Source: Pyronema omphalodes (taxonomy: Eukaryota > Ascomycota > Pezizomycetes > Pezizales > Pyronemataceae). Taken from it: a stretch of 64,000 bases of DNA. The translations under genes were made by a program, and so were the position numbers. Under the pieces are notes generated by a model. That model made no database searches. It had not been told where the DNA came from and saw only the letters and a list, made by a program, of their open reading frames with translations. Location of the stretch: assembly GCA_024516155.1 (NCBI GenBank), contig JAJJXM010000018.1, positions 558,001 to 622,000 of the forward strand, read 5' to 3'. Shown one piece after another: positions 1 to 12,820 of this stretch. The stretch's first letter is position 1. Each line of letters opens with the position of its first letter.

Positions 1-595
1 CCTCTCTCCATCTCCATCTCTCCATATCCCCCTCTCTCCCTCTCCCCCCCCCCCCACCCTCTCTCTCCCTCTAAAACGCCAAGATGAAATCACAGCTAAT
101 CATATATACCTTCACCATACCTACTACCTTCACAATATCCCCCATCCCCAGACTCCCAGCTAGCACCTAGTATCTAGTATCTAGCATCGGTAACGTTTCC
201 AGGAAGATGAACCGATACATAGTCATATACCGCCAGAGCTGAGCTAAGCTAAGCTGGGCTAAGCTAGCAACTAATCATATCCTGGGATGCTGGGATTCTG
301 GGATGCTGGAAATGTTTATATGTACTGTAGTGGCGTAAAAAACGTGCACCATACTGTACCAGTAACCAGTGTACCTCCATATATGTATTAAGTACATATT
401 CGAGAACCCCTGATATTTGTCTCTTTAGGTCTTTTTAGGTTCCTTTTAGTTTTCTCTAAGCCACACTAAGCCGCATCTAGCTTACTCTAAGCTGCTTTCG
501 GCATGATTTAGATCGCTTTGAGCTGGGTTGGACTAGGTTATGTTGCTCTGGATGGGTTGTTTTGGGTTACGTTTGGATGACCGATGATAGTTTTG

Positions 596-630
596 TAGTA
601 GCTTTATAGTAGCTTTATAGTAGCTTTATA
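596..630. repeat. 11-bp tandem repeat, about 3 copies
   Basis: The unit TAGTAGCTTTA is repeated three times without change and followed by the start of a fourth copy. A short ATAGC array lies just downstream, near 659-682. Confidence 0.85.
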
Positions 631-793
631 TACCATACCATCATACCATAGCCGTACCATCATAGCATAGCATAGCATAGTACATAACCTTAACGGAAAT
701 CTAACGGAAATCTGACGGTCTGAGGGTCCGAGGGTTTCGAGGGTTTCGAGGGTTTCGAGCTGATTTTTTTTTCTTTTTTGTTTTTCGTCTTGT

Positions 794-964
794 TGATATG
801 GATATGGATATGGGGATGATATGGGGATGATATGGGGATGATATGGGGATGATATAGATATGGATATGGATGATATGGGGATGATATGGGGATTATATGA
901 ATATGGGGATGATATGGGTGTATAGCTGATATAGATGATAGGGGATGATATGGATGATATGGGT
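794..964. repeat. Degenerate 11-bp minisatellite (ATATGGGGATG)
   Basis: Successive copies of ATATGGGGATG and shortened variants (GATATGGAT, GATATAGAT) fill this stretch. The strand is strongly biased to G and A. It produces a spurious reverse-strand ORF rich in His, Pro and Tyr. Confidence 0.8.
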
Positions 965-1436
965 GTTTATATCTAGTATATCTACTAGTATAGCTGGTAT
1001 ATCCAGTATCAGCGTATAATCCCCACCATCCCACCATCCCACCACCCCCTACCATCCACCATCCCCACTCACAAACCAGACGTCCATGATATTCCCAGTA
1101 TTTCCAGTATTTCCAGTTCCAGTATTTCCAGTTATTTCAAAACCAACGTCCAACGTCCAACACGTCTGTGCTGTCATGCTTCGGTGTTTTAAATAAGACC
1201 AGCAAAGGTCTCCAAAAAGGAAACAGGGAAACGTCCGGCTATAAAACCTAATACCCAGCACGCAGCACGCTATCGAGATTCGAGATTTTGATTCGGACGT
1301 TTTGCATTGACGTTTTGCATTGACGTTGATGTTGACATTGACGTTGATGGTGATGGTGATAATATCCGTATAAAATAAGGAAAGGAAAGGGGTGCCGGCG
1401 GAAACAAGGAAAGAATAAACGACTACACGATTATAG

Positions 1437-1508
1437 AGGCTACGGACGCAGAGATTACAGACGCAGAGATTACAGATGCAGAGGCTATAGACGCAGAGAT
1501 TACAGACG
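1437..1508. repeat. 15-bp tandem repeat, about 5 copies
   Basis: The unit AGATTACAGACGCAG is repeated nearly five times with a few substitutions (for example GGCTATAGACGCAG). It is followed by a C-rich low-complexity tract to about 1595. Confidence 0.8.
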
Positions 1509-2030
1509 TATACCAACCCAGAGCCCAAGAGCCCCTCCCCCCTCCCCCCCTCCCCCTCCCCCACCACCCCACCACCCCCCACCACCCCCAGCTCAGGGAC
1601 CAAAGCTCTCTACCCACCATCTACCCACCAGCTAGCTATTAGCTAGCTAGCTACTGATGATTAATTTTCGAGAATTTTCGGGAATTTTTTGATGATGATT
1701 TGATGATGATTTGATGATGCGTTGCACGGATGATATGGATTTTGGTTTATGTGCTGTGAATGGATGGGTTGATGGAGGTGTGTAGGTATATAATATATTC
1801 AATGAGCTTATGGGGGAGGGGGGGTCTAGGGGTAGTGGAAATAAAATAAATAAGATATATACGTAGAGATAGAGTTAAAGTGTGGCTGAAAAAAAAGGAT
1901 GAGGATGAGGATAATATGGTTAGGCTATATATATACATAGGCTATACTGATGTGATGTATGTATGTATGTGCGTTTTTGATATCGTTATTTGTTACTTGT
2001 GACTTGTTTTTTTTGGTTTACGGATGTCGG

Positions 2031-2050
2031 ATAGATAGATAGATAGATAG
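2031..2050. repeat. GATA tetranucleotide microsatellite
   Basis: Five uninterrupted copies of the ATAG tetranucleotide. A longer, mixed GATA/GATT array lies at 6327-6391. Confidence 0.85.
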
Positions 2051-2620
2051 AGGTAATAGTTGACATTTAATAGATGATAGATGATAGATGATGAAATTTG
2101 AAACAAGAGGGAGGGACAGAGACCGTGGACACTGGACACAGGGAAATCATCGTGCATGGGGTCGTGGTTTATGTAATGTCAGTGCAAAGAAAAAGGAATT
2201 CGGGGACGTTCATACCACGTATTGATGTCGTTGATGTTTATCTGTGACATATCTCTACTGCTAGTAGTGATGTATACATCTACGTATTACCGCAATGTCG
2301 CGGTTGTTAATCAAATAATCCATCTTTTTTGCAAAACCAACCGAGCAAAAAAGAAAGGCAGCAAAACAGAAGGGAAAAACCACCCCTATAAGCCGGTATA
2401 TACAACTAAGCAAGCTATAACAATAACAATAACAATAACATGACAGCAAGAAAATCTTCCCGATTCGAGGTCGACATGGAAAACTTTTATACCCATTTTT
2501 AGAGCAGAAATGTTCATGGATGCGACGATTTTTAATTGTAATATCATTTTCTACAATCAAAAACCTGATGTGATAACGATATCCAAGTCTTGAAACCAAA
2601 AAAACTAAATCATCAGGTAC

Positions 2621-2647
2621 ATAGCATAGCATAGCATAGCATAGCAT
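2621..2647. repeat. ATAGC pentanucleotide array
   Basis: Five consecutive ATAGC units followed by ATGCA. The same pentamer is repeated near 659-682, so the motif occurs twice within 2 kb. Confidence 0.8.
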
Positions 2648-5271
2648 GCATAACCGCTCGTTAATACATTCATATTCCATCCGTTCCGTCTCAGTAACCG
2701 CGAGTATCAAGATTCGCGATATAAATCGCAGCTAACAAAACTACAGTAGGGCAGCTGAGCTACCGTAGCTTGTAGCGCTTATGTACATATACACAGCCTA
2801 TAGCCCATACACGATCGATGTGGCATTTTGTTTCGTTTGCTCGATATGAAACTAGATACTGCGTAGAAACCTTGTATCCTACATAAATCTGATTGTCTGA
2901 TCTTTTGATTTGTTAACACAGGCATAGGCATAGGTATAGGCGCTTCGAGGCTCGCTCGATAATAATCCAATCACGGCGCTTCAAGGCTTTGAGTATCCAA
3001 TCATGTTTTTTTTTCAGCTCAAAATGTAGGTACATGGAAACGAGGGGTAAAGATGGATAGTGATGACGATGGTCCAGTACTGCATAGATAACCCCCGTCC
3101 CCTCCGTAGCGCGCTGTAAAAAATGAGGGGTATCATCGAAGCTATGGTTTATCCATACATTCAACAAAGAATACAATTTGTAGATCTAGTTTATGCACCG
3201 GTGATGATCACCGTTTGTACAATAGTCCCATTCTCATAGCTTCCGAGTTGAGTTACATTTTGTGTTACCAGCAAACAAAAAAAAAAAAAAAGGTTCAGCC
3301 CCTGATCCGTGCTTCGTACTACTGGGGTTTTTTCATAGCTAACCACCCCTCCCCTCCCCCCTTCCGCCGCCCCCACCTGTAGCTGTGTTCAAAGCAGCTT
3401 CCTCTTTTCTGAGGGGATTTTTTTTTTTTTTTTTTGGTTTTTTGGTTTGTTGTCCGTTTGCATAAATTTCTATATCCATGCAGTTATTTCGATATTATAA
3501 TCATTGGTTCTATCCGATTCCACGAAAAATTTACGATTGAAGAAACATTTGCATGAGATGATTTCTACATACTGGACGTCAAGGCATCGTGGAATCATTT
3601 CGGATCTATCGGTCGGATCAGGTCGGGTCGGATTGGATTCAGCATTCGTGGCTTAACTTAATTGCTTCTGGTGTAGGTATAAACAGGATAAGCTTTCACC
3701 GTTTGTATTTATTTTTTTCGGTGTAGAATTCCTACGTATGTACCCTTGTATCTCCATGTATCTCCGACGGCCATTTTGTGTGGTGCAATGTACTACACTG
3801 TACAGACATCCATCCAGAGCATTCGATAAGCTACATAACTCGCCAATGCAAGGTGATTTGCAGCTTATTTCTGTTCCTGCATACCGCTAGAAAGCGAGCC
3901 AGTTAGGATAGGATGCTAGGATGCGCGCGTCGATGCGGCATTTCGGAACCGAGAGTTGCACGTGGACATCTAACATCTATGGTGACGGTGACCATGAGAT
4001 TCCACACCGGTATGTTGCTCAAGTCTCGAGCGAGAGTAAACTAAACACTAAACACTAAACATTATGCACCACGGCCACGACTACCCATAAAGCGGTGCTC
4101 TGCTATAGATGATCTTTGTCTCATCTCTCGAGATTCTACGTTTACACGGCGCGTCTTAGATATCGGCGTATAAAGGCACGTACGGATCAGTTGAGCCGTG
4201 CTTTATCACTTAGGCCCTTAATGTACTGACCTATTGTACCCGTGTACATCATTTCACTATCATGATGATCATCCAATGGAACATTCAATCCGAACCCTTA
4301 GTCCAGCTATTACCCACGTACGTACCATGGCCGCCATACATAGCTAGGTAGCTAATGAACCGAGAAACCCGTGAGCCCTAGCTAGTAGCTAGCAAGAAGT
4401 CATAGGGAATGATGATCAACGGAGTAGAGTCCAAAAACCAATGGACCGATGGACCGATGCTCGAGCTGGGGACTGAGTGATGTACCGCCTCAACCGTAGC
4501 ACCAGTAAGTACAGACAAGCCCTAAAGATTATAGTTTCCTAATGTTCAGCTGGAGTAGCGGAGCAAGAGTAAACAAACCAGGCCTCTTCATGCTCCCCAC
4601 CGCTGAGAAATTCCAGAGATGACCGGATTTTGAGTTCCATAGAACATACATGCACCGCCTGTACATCGATCAATCAAGACATATGCCTGTACACCATAGT
4701 TCCATCGGGAACATATACCCATGGATAGAAAGCACCATTTTGCTTTCAATAGACACATCTATAGACGTGGCTGACAACCCAAGACTTGAGGCTTAAGGCT
4801 TAATCGAGGCTTGATCAGAATCGTGTGTAGTTACAGATCTGAAATTCCCCAGCGGTACATAGGGTCTAAGTGTATCCATAGACTGGATCAAAATCCTCAC
4901 CCAAGAACTTGGTAAACGTAGCAAGCCTTGTTTAAGTGCATCCATAGGCTTGATCGAAAATTTTCATACATACCTTAGATCCATAATAAGTGAAACTTGG
5001 AAGTAAAAAGTGAAAGTGAATAATCTCAAAACCCCCCCGTTCCAGGTTGCGACAAATCTCGAGTAAGTGGCTTACGATCTAAAAATTTCTATGGTATGTG
5101 GGGGTATGGTGGTATGGTGGTATGAAGCCTTCTTTGGGGTGTTCGGGAAGTTCCTTATGGGCTTCTATTATTGCCTTCCGGGACAATTGTGGCTGCTTAA
5201 ATGACGCAAGATATACATACGTTGGTTGTGTCATAGTGTCATAGTATCAAAGTTGTATAACGTCTGTATAA

Positions 5272-5293
5272 CAATATATATATATATATATAT
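5272..5293. repeat. TA dinucleotide microsatellite
   Basis: An uninterrupted run of alternating T and A of about 22 bp. Confidence 0.85.
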
Positions 5294-5448
5294 TCTATGA
5301 TGTATTGAGTTTTACCCCGGGTACGGATACAACTTTTCGGTGATGTCTGTAATGTCTAATGGCTTGGATGGCTTTGCCACCCCGCAGCCACGTTTCGGAT
5401 CTAAATCGTAACTGCGCCGCATATGTACTTTACAACCGTAGGCAGATC

Positions 5449-5453
<5 letters not shown>

Positions 5454-5481
<28 letters not shown>
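5454..5481. repeat. Poly-A tract, 28 bp
   Basis: 28 consecutive A residues on the given strand. No transposon or retrosequence boundary could be recognised next to it, so it is recorded only as a homopolymer. Confidence 0.9.
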
Positions 5482-5482
<1 letters not shown>

Positions 5483-6326
5483 GAAACCCATCACCATAGG
5501 GCTTTCTAGATGCACCCCTATGTACAATTAAGGATGAGGCGGAACAACCGGAACAGGGACAGGAACAGGAACAGCCACCTCCCGGATTCATGGGACCAAA
5601 AAAAAAACACCCATGAAACAAAAAAAAGCCCGTGTAAGATCCGAAGCCAGAGAAACGCCCGGGTCAAAGAAGAAGAGCAAGAGCAAGAGCAAGTGAACAC
5701 TGAATCATAGATCGTGGTGCTTCGGATTTGATATCGGACCCTAAGACGCGGTCAGGACTTGGGTTTGCGGTGATTATTTCTCGGAGTAGCATCGGGCATC
5801 GGACATCGGAGTATCAACAGCGTTTAACCCAGTAACACCTCAAAGTTCAGCTCAACCTTGACATGTACATCATGCTGTATCCATAATTGATCTACTTATG
5901 TATATACAGTAACTGATTGAACCTGGCCAGTAGAGGGTATATTTTTTTTTTTTACTCCCTTCATCGGAATAGATTCGATTAAGCAGGTGCTATGGTGTAT
6001 GCCAAATCTCAGGAATTAGGATAATCGCTGCAGACTGTGGATTCAGCGCGGGCACTAGAAAAAAAGTTTTTGGCTCCACAGCTCAGTGATATGGTTCATA
6101 ATTTTTTTTTTTCGACATCGTGACCGGTGGCCAGCCGAATGATCATCCTAGGATTTATCTCGCTTGCACTTTCACGGAGGCTAGTTATAGCTAGGTACAT
6201 ACCATGGCGATTTGTATGTACATACAGGCACCCAAGCTAGAATTCTGCACCTCAAAAATCTCTCGGCGATTGATCTAGTTAAAGCTTCACCTGCAGTGAT
6301 CGCGAGTGATCGCGAAAAAAATGGAG

Positions 6327-6391
6327 CTAGATAGATAGATAGATTGATTGATTGATAAATAGATAGATAGATCAGATAGATAGATAGATAC
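6327..6391. repeat. Compound GATA/GATT microsatellite
   Basis: Blocks of ATAG repeats alternate with a short ATTG block, and one GATC interrupts the second half. Confidence 0.85.
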
Positions 6392-8150
6392 GGTGTAACC
6401 TATTTACATACAAGAATACATATATGTACACATAGCATCTGTATATATGCATGCACAACCAAAATCCAGGAACCCACTATGGTCCATCCTCAGTGCTCAG
6501 TACTCAGTGCTCGCCGGACATAAAGTACAGCAATACTACGGTAAGAACAGACGGTATCCACCATGACAATTATTTTGACTGATCTACATACATCCTACAG
6601 CTCCGAAGTAGTGAAGCAGCGAAGCAGCGAAGCTCTTTCCTGAAGCATCATGGTATATTAAACTTAAACTGGTTACTAACCAAAATTGGTAAAAGGTACT
6701 ACAATCCTACCCCCCCCCCCCCCGGGTAGTAATTTTCGAATTCATAAACATATACATGGTCATGACTGAGCTAAACAAACATCGCGGAGCTGAACTGAGA
6801 TTCTGGAAAGTAATCATTGGGTTTTAACATACCATGCAGGTACACGGATTGATTTGGCGAACGATACGTTTACGGGTTGGTGTCTTGAGATTTCCATGAT
6901 TTACAGGGCAAACAGGGCTCACAACCTACAGGCCCCCCGAATGCCTTACTGACATGCTTGTATCTATGAACTCGAAGTTCCTTGAAAATTTCTTTACTAG
7001 ATCTCGTGAACTTAAATTTATAGTTTAAACGCTCTTTGAAATGTCGTAAGAATTGCAATCATAAGTATCAACTATGAATCAGCTTCTATTCTCGCCATAA
7101 AGATATGGTATCTAAAATTGATCATCCAAGTTTCCTACACAGATGATAGTTCATCGGCGATTTGCCAAAAAAAAAAAAAAAAAAAGAAGAGCCATAGCAC
7201 ATCATATCCTAGCTTCCGCAATTCATCACGATGGCTCACGAGCCATCAGTAAACAAGGCTCCAACTAACGATTCACTATTCAGCTCCCGGGGAATCAACG
7301 GCACCGAGAAAAAAGTGGAGCCTGAGCATGAATCATGAGAATCAACGGGTTCTAACCTCTATGTACTGGACTTCAGCTTTACTTACTTCCCTTCCCCGCA
7401 ATAACTTTACCCTATTTTATCTAAAGCCGTAAAATCATTTCCGCCTTATGAAGATCCGGATATATCGGCACATGTTGATATCTACGTATGTGCACCATAT
7501 GCAAATCAATCAAAAAGATCGACGGTAGGTATGCACGTTTAGTTATCACAAAAAAACGCGATGATAGTTGATGATTGATGATTGAGTATGTATATATGTG
7601 ACGTATCATATCGTGACGTTCGTTCGTGTTTCGATGAACTGTACATACCTTAGGCAGTTCATCTCGCGTTTCTTCATTCGTTCGACACGTTATGTGTGAG
7701 GTACATAACATGTAACGGAGATGCAGAAAAGCAAAAAAAGAGCCATACGGACTCCCGCATCTACGCGGGCCTACGCGAGCGCCGAGCTCGGCTGGATGTA
7801 CTCGATAACGGCTCGCCACGACTGCCTAAAACGATAGCTCATCTGCAGGAGTCGGCCGGTTGTACCGTCGTCGTTCGTTGTACATGAGTAGACTTAGGTT
7901 AGGAAGCAGAGCACCGACTACAACCGCGTCTGAAGACTACATACACCAACTTGAGCTTCTACAGTACAGCACAGCAAAGCCAACTCACCAACAACACCCA
8001 AGCTCTTCCCTCGAAGCACAAAGTTCCCTTGGTTCTATAGCTATATCATACCGCGCGCCATCAATTCCTTCTCCGAACGTTCATCGCCACGGACTTTCAC
8101 CAACAATCGAATCTATCCACGAATTCTTCAATCCTAAACTTACAACCAAT

Positions 8151-8755
8151 ATGTCTTCCTCTAATAACCTTCACGGCCTTACTATGGAGCAATTCAAGGA
8201 GCTCAGATCAAAGGCTATTGCCGCGAAAGATGTTGCCTACTGTAAGTGTTTACACTTCCTGAACTTCTCATCGCAAGCAGCTTCCCGCCGTCACTATCAT
8301 CCCCTATATACCCACCTCACGTGCCCCTGCCGTCATACTTCATATCAATCCGAATCCCACCTTGTTAACTCCTCTCTCTAGGCCCATACTCGAAATTCCG
8401 AGTCGGCTGCGCAGTCCTCTGTCACGACGGTACCTTCGTCATCGGCGGCAACGTTGAAAACGCCTCCTACCCAGTCGGAATCTGCGCCGAGCGTTGTACC
8501 TTAGCGAAGGCAGTTACGGATGGAAAGAAGGGGTTCAAGGCATTGGGAGTTGCGACTGATGTCAAAAACCCCCCTGCGTCTCCTTGCGGAATGTGTCGGC
8601 AGTTTATTCGCGAGTTCTGTGATCTTAGTCTACCTATCTTCATGTTTGACTCTGATGGAGAGCATGTTGTTATGACTTTGAATCAGTTACTTCCCATGTC
8701 TTTTGGACCGGACTCGTTGCCGCCTCCTGAGGAGATGGAGAGTATGAGAGCATAG
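8151..8755 (+). CDS. CDD1: Cytidine deaminase
   Basis: Homotetrameric-type zinc cytidine deaminase of pyrimidine salvage, converting cytidine or deoxycytidine to uridine or deoxyuridine in the cytosol. Exons 8151-8241 and 8382-8755 give 154 residues, close to the usual 130-150. The GTAAGT intron splits a codon and restores the family signature YCPYSKFRVGC. The zinc and catalytic motifs follow: CAERC (zinc Cys plus catalytic Glu) after the NVENASYPVG strand, then PCGMC, which supplies the other two Cys ligands. The frame is open upstream to 7860, but that stretch is compositionally poor. The start at 8151 is chosen because the protein then begins in the family-typical short helix. The neighbour to the right converges on it. 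Confidence 0.93.
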
Positions 8756-9067
8756 AGTTATGGATCGCATTTTGAGTGTGGTGTTTTTGGGTTGATGTAG
8801 TTATGGCGTTTTGGGCGGGTTAATGTGGTTTATTTAATACAAAGAATACTCATTCTCGAAGCATACAAGATCCACGGTTTTTGCGTGACATTAAAACACT
8901 TAATACTAGGTATCATTGATCATATCTATCATTTACAAACTTACATAAGACCCATGAGGCCGACCCTGGTTTTGATGCCGACTCTCAGGAGTATCTATTG
9001 GCTCTCTAATAGAGCAGTTGACAATCCCCGAATCCTTTGAGCCCCTTCGCTGTCTATTCTGGCTTTT
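8756..9067. other. Convergent intergenic spacer
   Basis: About 310 bp between the stop codons of the cytidine deaminase and the dehydratase gene. It should hold both 3' UTRs. I see no repeat or further coding signal. Confidence 0.7.
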
Positions 9068-10430
9068 CTAAAGCTTCTGCTCTGCCTTATCCTCAAACAA
9101 CATCTCAAACGCCGTCGGTACCTCAGTCGACAAATCCAGCGCCTGTAAAGCTCTTCCCTTCTTCTCAAACGCCAACCTGGAACAAGTCCTAGTGATAGCT
9201 GCAGCTCCGTATGCCGATAACGCAATCAGGTCATCGTCCGACAACGAATTATCATGCCTATTCAGATCAGTTCTTATCCATCGTTCACAGTATTCGAAAA
9301 TACTTACTCCCACAACATCTCTCGATACGCCTTTGTCCATGCCAGCATAGTAACCAAAGTTCCAGTCAAGGTATCACCCTGACCACCACTTCTCTTTAAT
9401 CCTCCAGGAACATCACAGATTATCGTTTGTTTCCCATTGGAAATATAATCCTTTGGACCCTTTTGGATAATCGTAACTCCACCGAATGACTCGGCAAGTT
9501 TTTGGCATACTCCCGCGGGATCCCCAGCCTTGGGATCAATACCTTGCGCGTTACAGAGTCTAGCAAACTCCATAACATTCGGTGTCAATACAGCCTTCTT
9601 ATATCCGTGTACAATACCGGGGTTATTCTGAACCATAAAAAGTCCATCCTATACAATTTCAAAAAAAACATCACAACAGTCAGCCGATAATTCGACCTTG
9701 AACCTCCACACTCCACTCAAAAATATCAAACCCGAACATCCAAAAAAACAAAGAACTCACAGCATCCAAAACCACACCCATACCCCTTTTCTTCGCCTCC
9801 TCCAAAATACCACCAGCAGTTTCCTGCATCAACTTATCTCTACCCAACCCCGGTCCAATAACAATCGCATGTAATCTATCCATCATATCCAAAATCCGTT
9901 TCACGACATCCCCGGAACTTTGAACATCGGGATAGACTTGGTTGCTTTGTCGCATATAAGGATGAACCATTAGGTTGGGTGAATAGGCTTTGATCACTTG
10001 TGCTGCGGATGGCTCGCAGATTACGTGCGATAAATCGGCTCCCAGTAAGGCGGACGCGTTGGCAGAGAAAAATGGTGCGCCGGTGTAGTCTTCGCACCCG
10101 CCGATTACGGCGACACGACCTTGCTGCCCTGGTGGTGAGAGGTTAGCGAAGCTCAATGAAGCTCAATGAAGCCCAGCGAAGCCCAGCAAAGTCCACCGAG
10201 ACCCGTCCAAGTCCGTCAAAGCCCATCAAGTCTCAGCAAGCATCAACCGCGAAAGACCTCAAGAACGCGCAGGTGTGTGTGTGGGTGGTGATTCGTGATA
10301 GTGGTTCATAACGATGAAAAAGGGAACAAGTTAACTTACCTTTATGAAACTTCTCCAACAACGGGGGGATAATTTTCTTAACATGTTTGAGTAGTTCTTT
10401 GGAGTTCATATCGTGAAAGTTTTCGGGCAT
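9068..10430 (-). CDS. NNR2: ATP-dependent (S)-NAD(P)H-hydrate dehydratase (CARKD/NNRD family)
   Basis: Repairs damaged NADHX/NADPHX back to NAD(P)H using ATP. Exons on the minus strand are 10430-10340, 10128-9761, 9648-9308 and 9257-9068, giving 329 residues, normal for the ribokinase-like YjeF C-terminal family. Visible motifs are [20 protein letters not shown] near the N terminus (nucleotide fold), [15 protein letters not shown], and GGQGDTLTG, which corresponds to the conserved anion-hole/catalytic Asp loop. All four splice junctions keep phase. No N-terminal epimerase domain is fused, as is usual in fungi. Intron 1 (211 bp) carries a degenerate decamer array. Confidence 0.92.
10146..10246. 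repeat. Degenerate decamer array inside intron 1 of the dehydratase gene
   Basis: About ten consecutive 10-bp units such as GAAGCTCAAT, GAAGCCCAGC, AAAGTCCACC and AAAGCCCATC, with the family form RAAGYCYRRC. Related units recur at 15721-15778, 24753-24880 and 44525-44586. Confidence 0.75.
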
Positions 10431-12039
10431 GATACTTTAGTACTTTGATATATTGATATATCGTAACGGTATTCGGTATTCGGGATTCAGGATTCGGGAG
10501 TCCTTTTTAAAAGAAGAAAAGAAAAAAGAAAATTATAGGAATCTTGAGTTACGGTGGTGAAAATGGAATTGGAATTGATTGATGTTGGAAAACTGGTGCG
10601 CGCGAATTGAAAAAAACTGGGTTGTTGTGGTGGGTGACCTAAGTATGACGTAGATATATGTACGTTCTGGTAGGTATGTAACTCGGGTAACTTGGGACCT
10701 GGAGCTTTGCTGGTGGGGTTTCGGAGCTTTGTGTGGGTGACGCCAGGGTTGGTGTGGGGTAGCTGCAAGTACGGGTAACGAAGATCTAGATACGAAGTGT
10801 CAGTCGCGGTTGGTGCCTTAGCTTTCGTACGTGGGAAAAGCTATAAAGGAATTCTAAACATCAATTCCGTATCAATCATAATACAGATGTATGAGATAGC
10901 GATATTCTGGATGCCGCTTCCAAAAGTAGTGGGCACATTCACTTTCCAATAACCCAATCGTAGAACCTGAAGTATCACTTTAGCCACTCTGCAGTGGAAT
11001 ATAAAACCGTTGATTACATTTATATTACGGAAAAATTGCACAGTCTATTGACTCTCATCTTTGTTTCTATCCCAATCATTGGTATATACTCGGGTCCTCG
11101 TGCACTTGACTCATCTTCCAATATCACCCATCATCACCGATCATCACTCATTATAACCTATCATTAGGATTGACTATTCTCCTCAATTTTCATGGGGTAA
11201 TGATGATAAAATACCTGTGTATGAGTAGTTTGGCTTTAAGTTGTATAATGTAACGGCATAAAACGATAAGTCCATAAAGCCATCAATGTCTATCAAGTAG
11301 TAGGTTTGTTGCTAACTTGCTAGCTTAATATAAAAGCAGTCTTGTGAAATAAGATATAGCCCAATAAAAAAAAGATCGCAAGGACTGTATTCTGAAGTAT
11401 CTGTTGGCATGAAGGAGGTTGAATAAGGTTTTGTGGAGTATTGACATCCTGGGTATTTGGGTATATGCGGTATGTGTTATGGAGCTAGTAGGCTATGGCA
11501 GGCTGTAGGTCTTATATCTTGAGTCTCGTATATCGTGTATTGTGTATGTTGAAAGCGTCCTGTCTGGCCGTGTTGGTGTATTAGTGGAGGAGTCGGAGGA
11601 AAAGCGCTAGTACTTATCCCCCAGCCATAATGTCCTGTCCACACGTTGTTAGTTGTATACACGAATATACTTGTGAAAGTGCTCAGGGTCAGACGTAGAA
11701 TGAGCTGGCACTTGGGGTGAGACAAAGAAAAAGGAAGATGGAGATGGAGATGGAAATCTTTGTGAGTGATATTGGATAACAAGCGAAGATACCATTGACA
11801 GAACAAACATAACGAGGGGACGGCGCTAAGGCAACATCCACCTCCACAAGCGGTCACGACACAGAGCACGGCTCAACAGGCACTTTTCAACAATGCTCAC
11901 AAGACATCATCCATCTCCACCTGTTTGACTCTTAACCCTCAATATTTTCATATTTTAATAGTGTATCTCGTGTTGTATATCGTATATCATAATTCATGAT
12001 TAGAGGAATCAGAATTTATATGCGGCGGTTTATTGTACT
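10431..12039. other. Intergenic region, promoter side of the dehydratase gene
   Basis: No supportable gene. The ORF on the minus strand at 10487-10768 lies directly upstream of the dehydratase start, in a likely promoter or leader, and shows no family similarity. The rest is AT-rich, unremarkable DNA up to the transposon remnant. Confidence 0.6.
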
Positions 12040-12047
12040 AAAATGAG
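12040..12047. repeat. Left 8-bp target-site duplication (AAAATGAG)
   Basis: Identical to 12821-12828 on the other side of the element. An 8-bp duplication is diagnostic of hAT-family integration. Confidence 0.9.
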
Positions 12048-12820
12048 CAGACCTCCCAACCGTATAGCCAGTTTACCGGGTAAAATCGTAAACCAGGTAA
12101 ACTGAACTGACAATTCACAGTTAGTTGGTGCAGTTTTGGTGTCCCGGATACACAGTTGGTTCAGTTTTGAGGGTTCCATAGAACCAGGTAACTGCAGTGC
12201 ACTGATTAAACGGACCCGGTCAATACAAACCAGTTTAACCGCATCGGCAACCAGTGCATGCAGGAAGAAATAATGTACTCAACCTCGTTTGAACCCATTG
12301 GTGGCTGAGCCTGCCGGTATCTCAACCCTCCTTATTTCACCAGCTTCTAGTAACCAGATTTCCCAACCTTTACAAAATGGCGTTGAACATGCTCTCAGTT
12401 CCCGCGATGACTGCCGAGTCCAAGCTGCTATTTTCCGACTGCAAGTGGATCGTTGTACCAGACCGCCATTGAATGCAAGCTGATACTCTGGAGGCCATTG
12501 AGGGCTCAAGTGCTGCAATCGTGGGCGTCAGTTGTGATTTCTGGGGACACAATTAGTATAGAATTTTGTTATTTACGCACTGAATAATATTTATTTCCCC
12601 TTCATAAACCAATTCCTCTGGACAAAGCAGTTTTCACAGTTTTAAACAGTTCACCTGGTTTGCCAAGCCTTTCATTCGGTTAACTGGTTTTCGCAGTTTA
12701 ACCAGTTTATACTACTGGCAGTAAACTGAACTGGGTCGCCGTACAGTTCTCATATTCCAACAGTCCGTACAGTCCGTTTTGGTCGTCATTTTGAACTGGT
12801 TTGTACGACTGGGAGGTCTG
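12048..12820. mobile_element. Non-autonomous, internally deleted hAT DNA transposon
   Basis: The 773-bp element begins CAGACCTCCCA and ends with the exact complement TGGGAGGTCTG, so the terminal inverted repeats match over 11 bp. It is flanked by perfect 8-bp duplications (AAAATGAG). Both ends are filled with subterminal copies of an AACTGGTT/AACCAGTT-type motif in both orientations, a typical hAT transposase-binding arrangement. The central part retains the degraded end of a transposase gene (12293-12556). The element cannot encode a full transposase of 600-plus residues, so movement would need a source in trans. Confidence 0.92.
12293..12556 (+). pseudogene. hAT transposase C-terminal dimerisation-domain remnant
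   Basis: Read in one frame, this 88-codon stretch contains a WW-L block, then NLYKMALNMLSVPAMTAES, and further on TLEAIEG. These match in order the hAT dimerisation region, which usually reads like LSKMALDILSIPAMSAEPERVFS followed by TIEALECLK. One in-frame TGA interrupts it after WIVVPDRH, and the expected VFSGA/ISWDR part is eroded. Everything N-terminal to the dimerisation region (zinc finger and the DDE core) is missing. It is therefore a dead fragment inside the deleted element. Confidence 0.8.

Larger units (their letters stand above)
1..8150. other. Gene-poor, repeat-rich region without a supportable gene
   Basis: No open frame here shows a recognisable family or a consistent exon-intron structure. 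The ORFs present are short and dominated by low-complexity codons from simple repeats. The region is full of homopolymers, pyrimidine-rich tracts, short tandem arrays (listed separately) and CTAG/TAGC-rich words. The last few hundred bases are presumably the promoter and leader of the cytidine deaminase gene. Confidence 0.7.

Noticed and set aside
12279..12518. Minus-strand ORF inside the hAT element
   Set aside because: The plus strand in this segment matches the hAT dimerisation domain; the minus ORF is its shadow.
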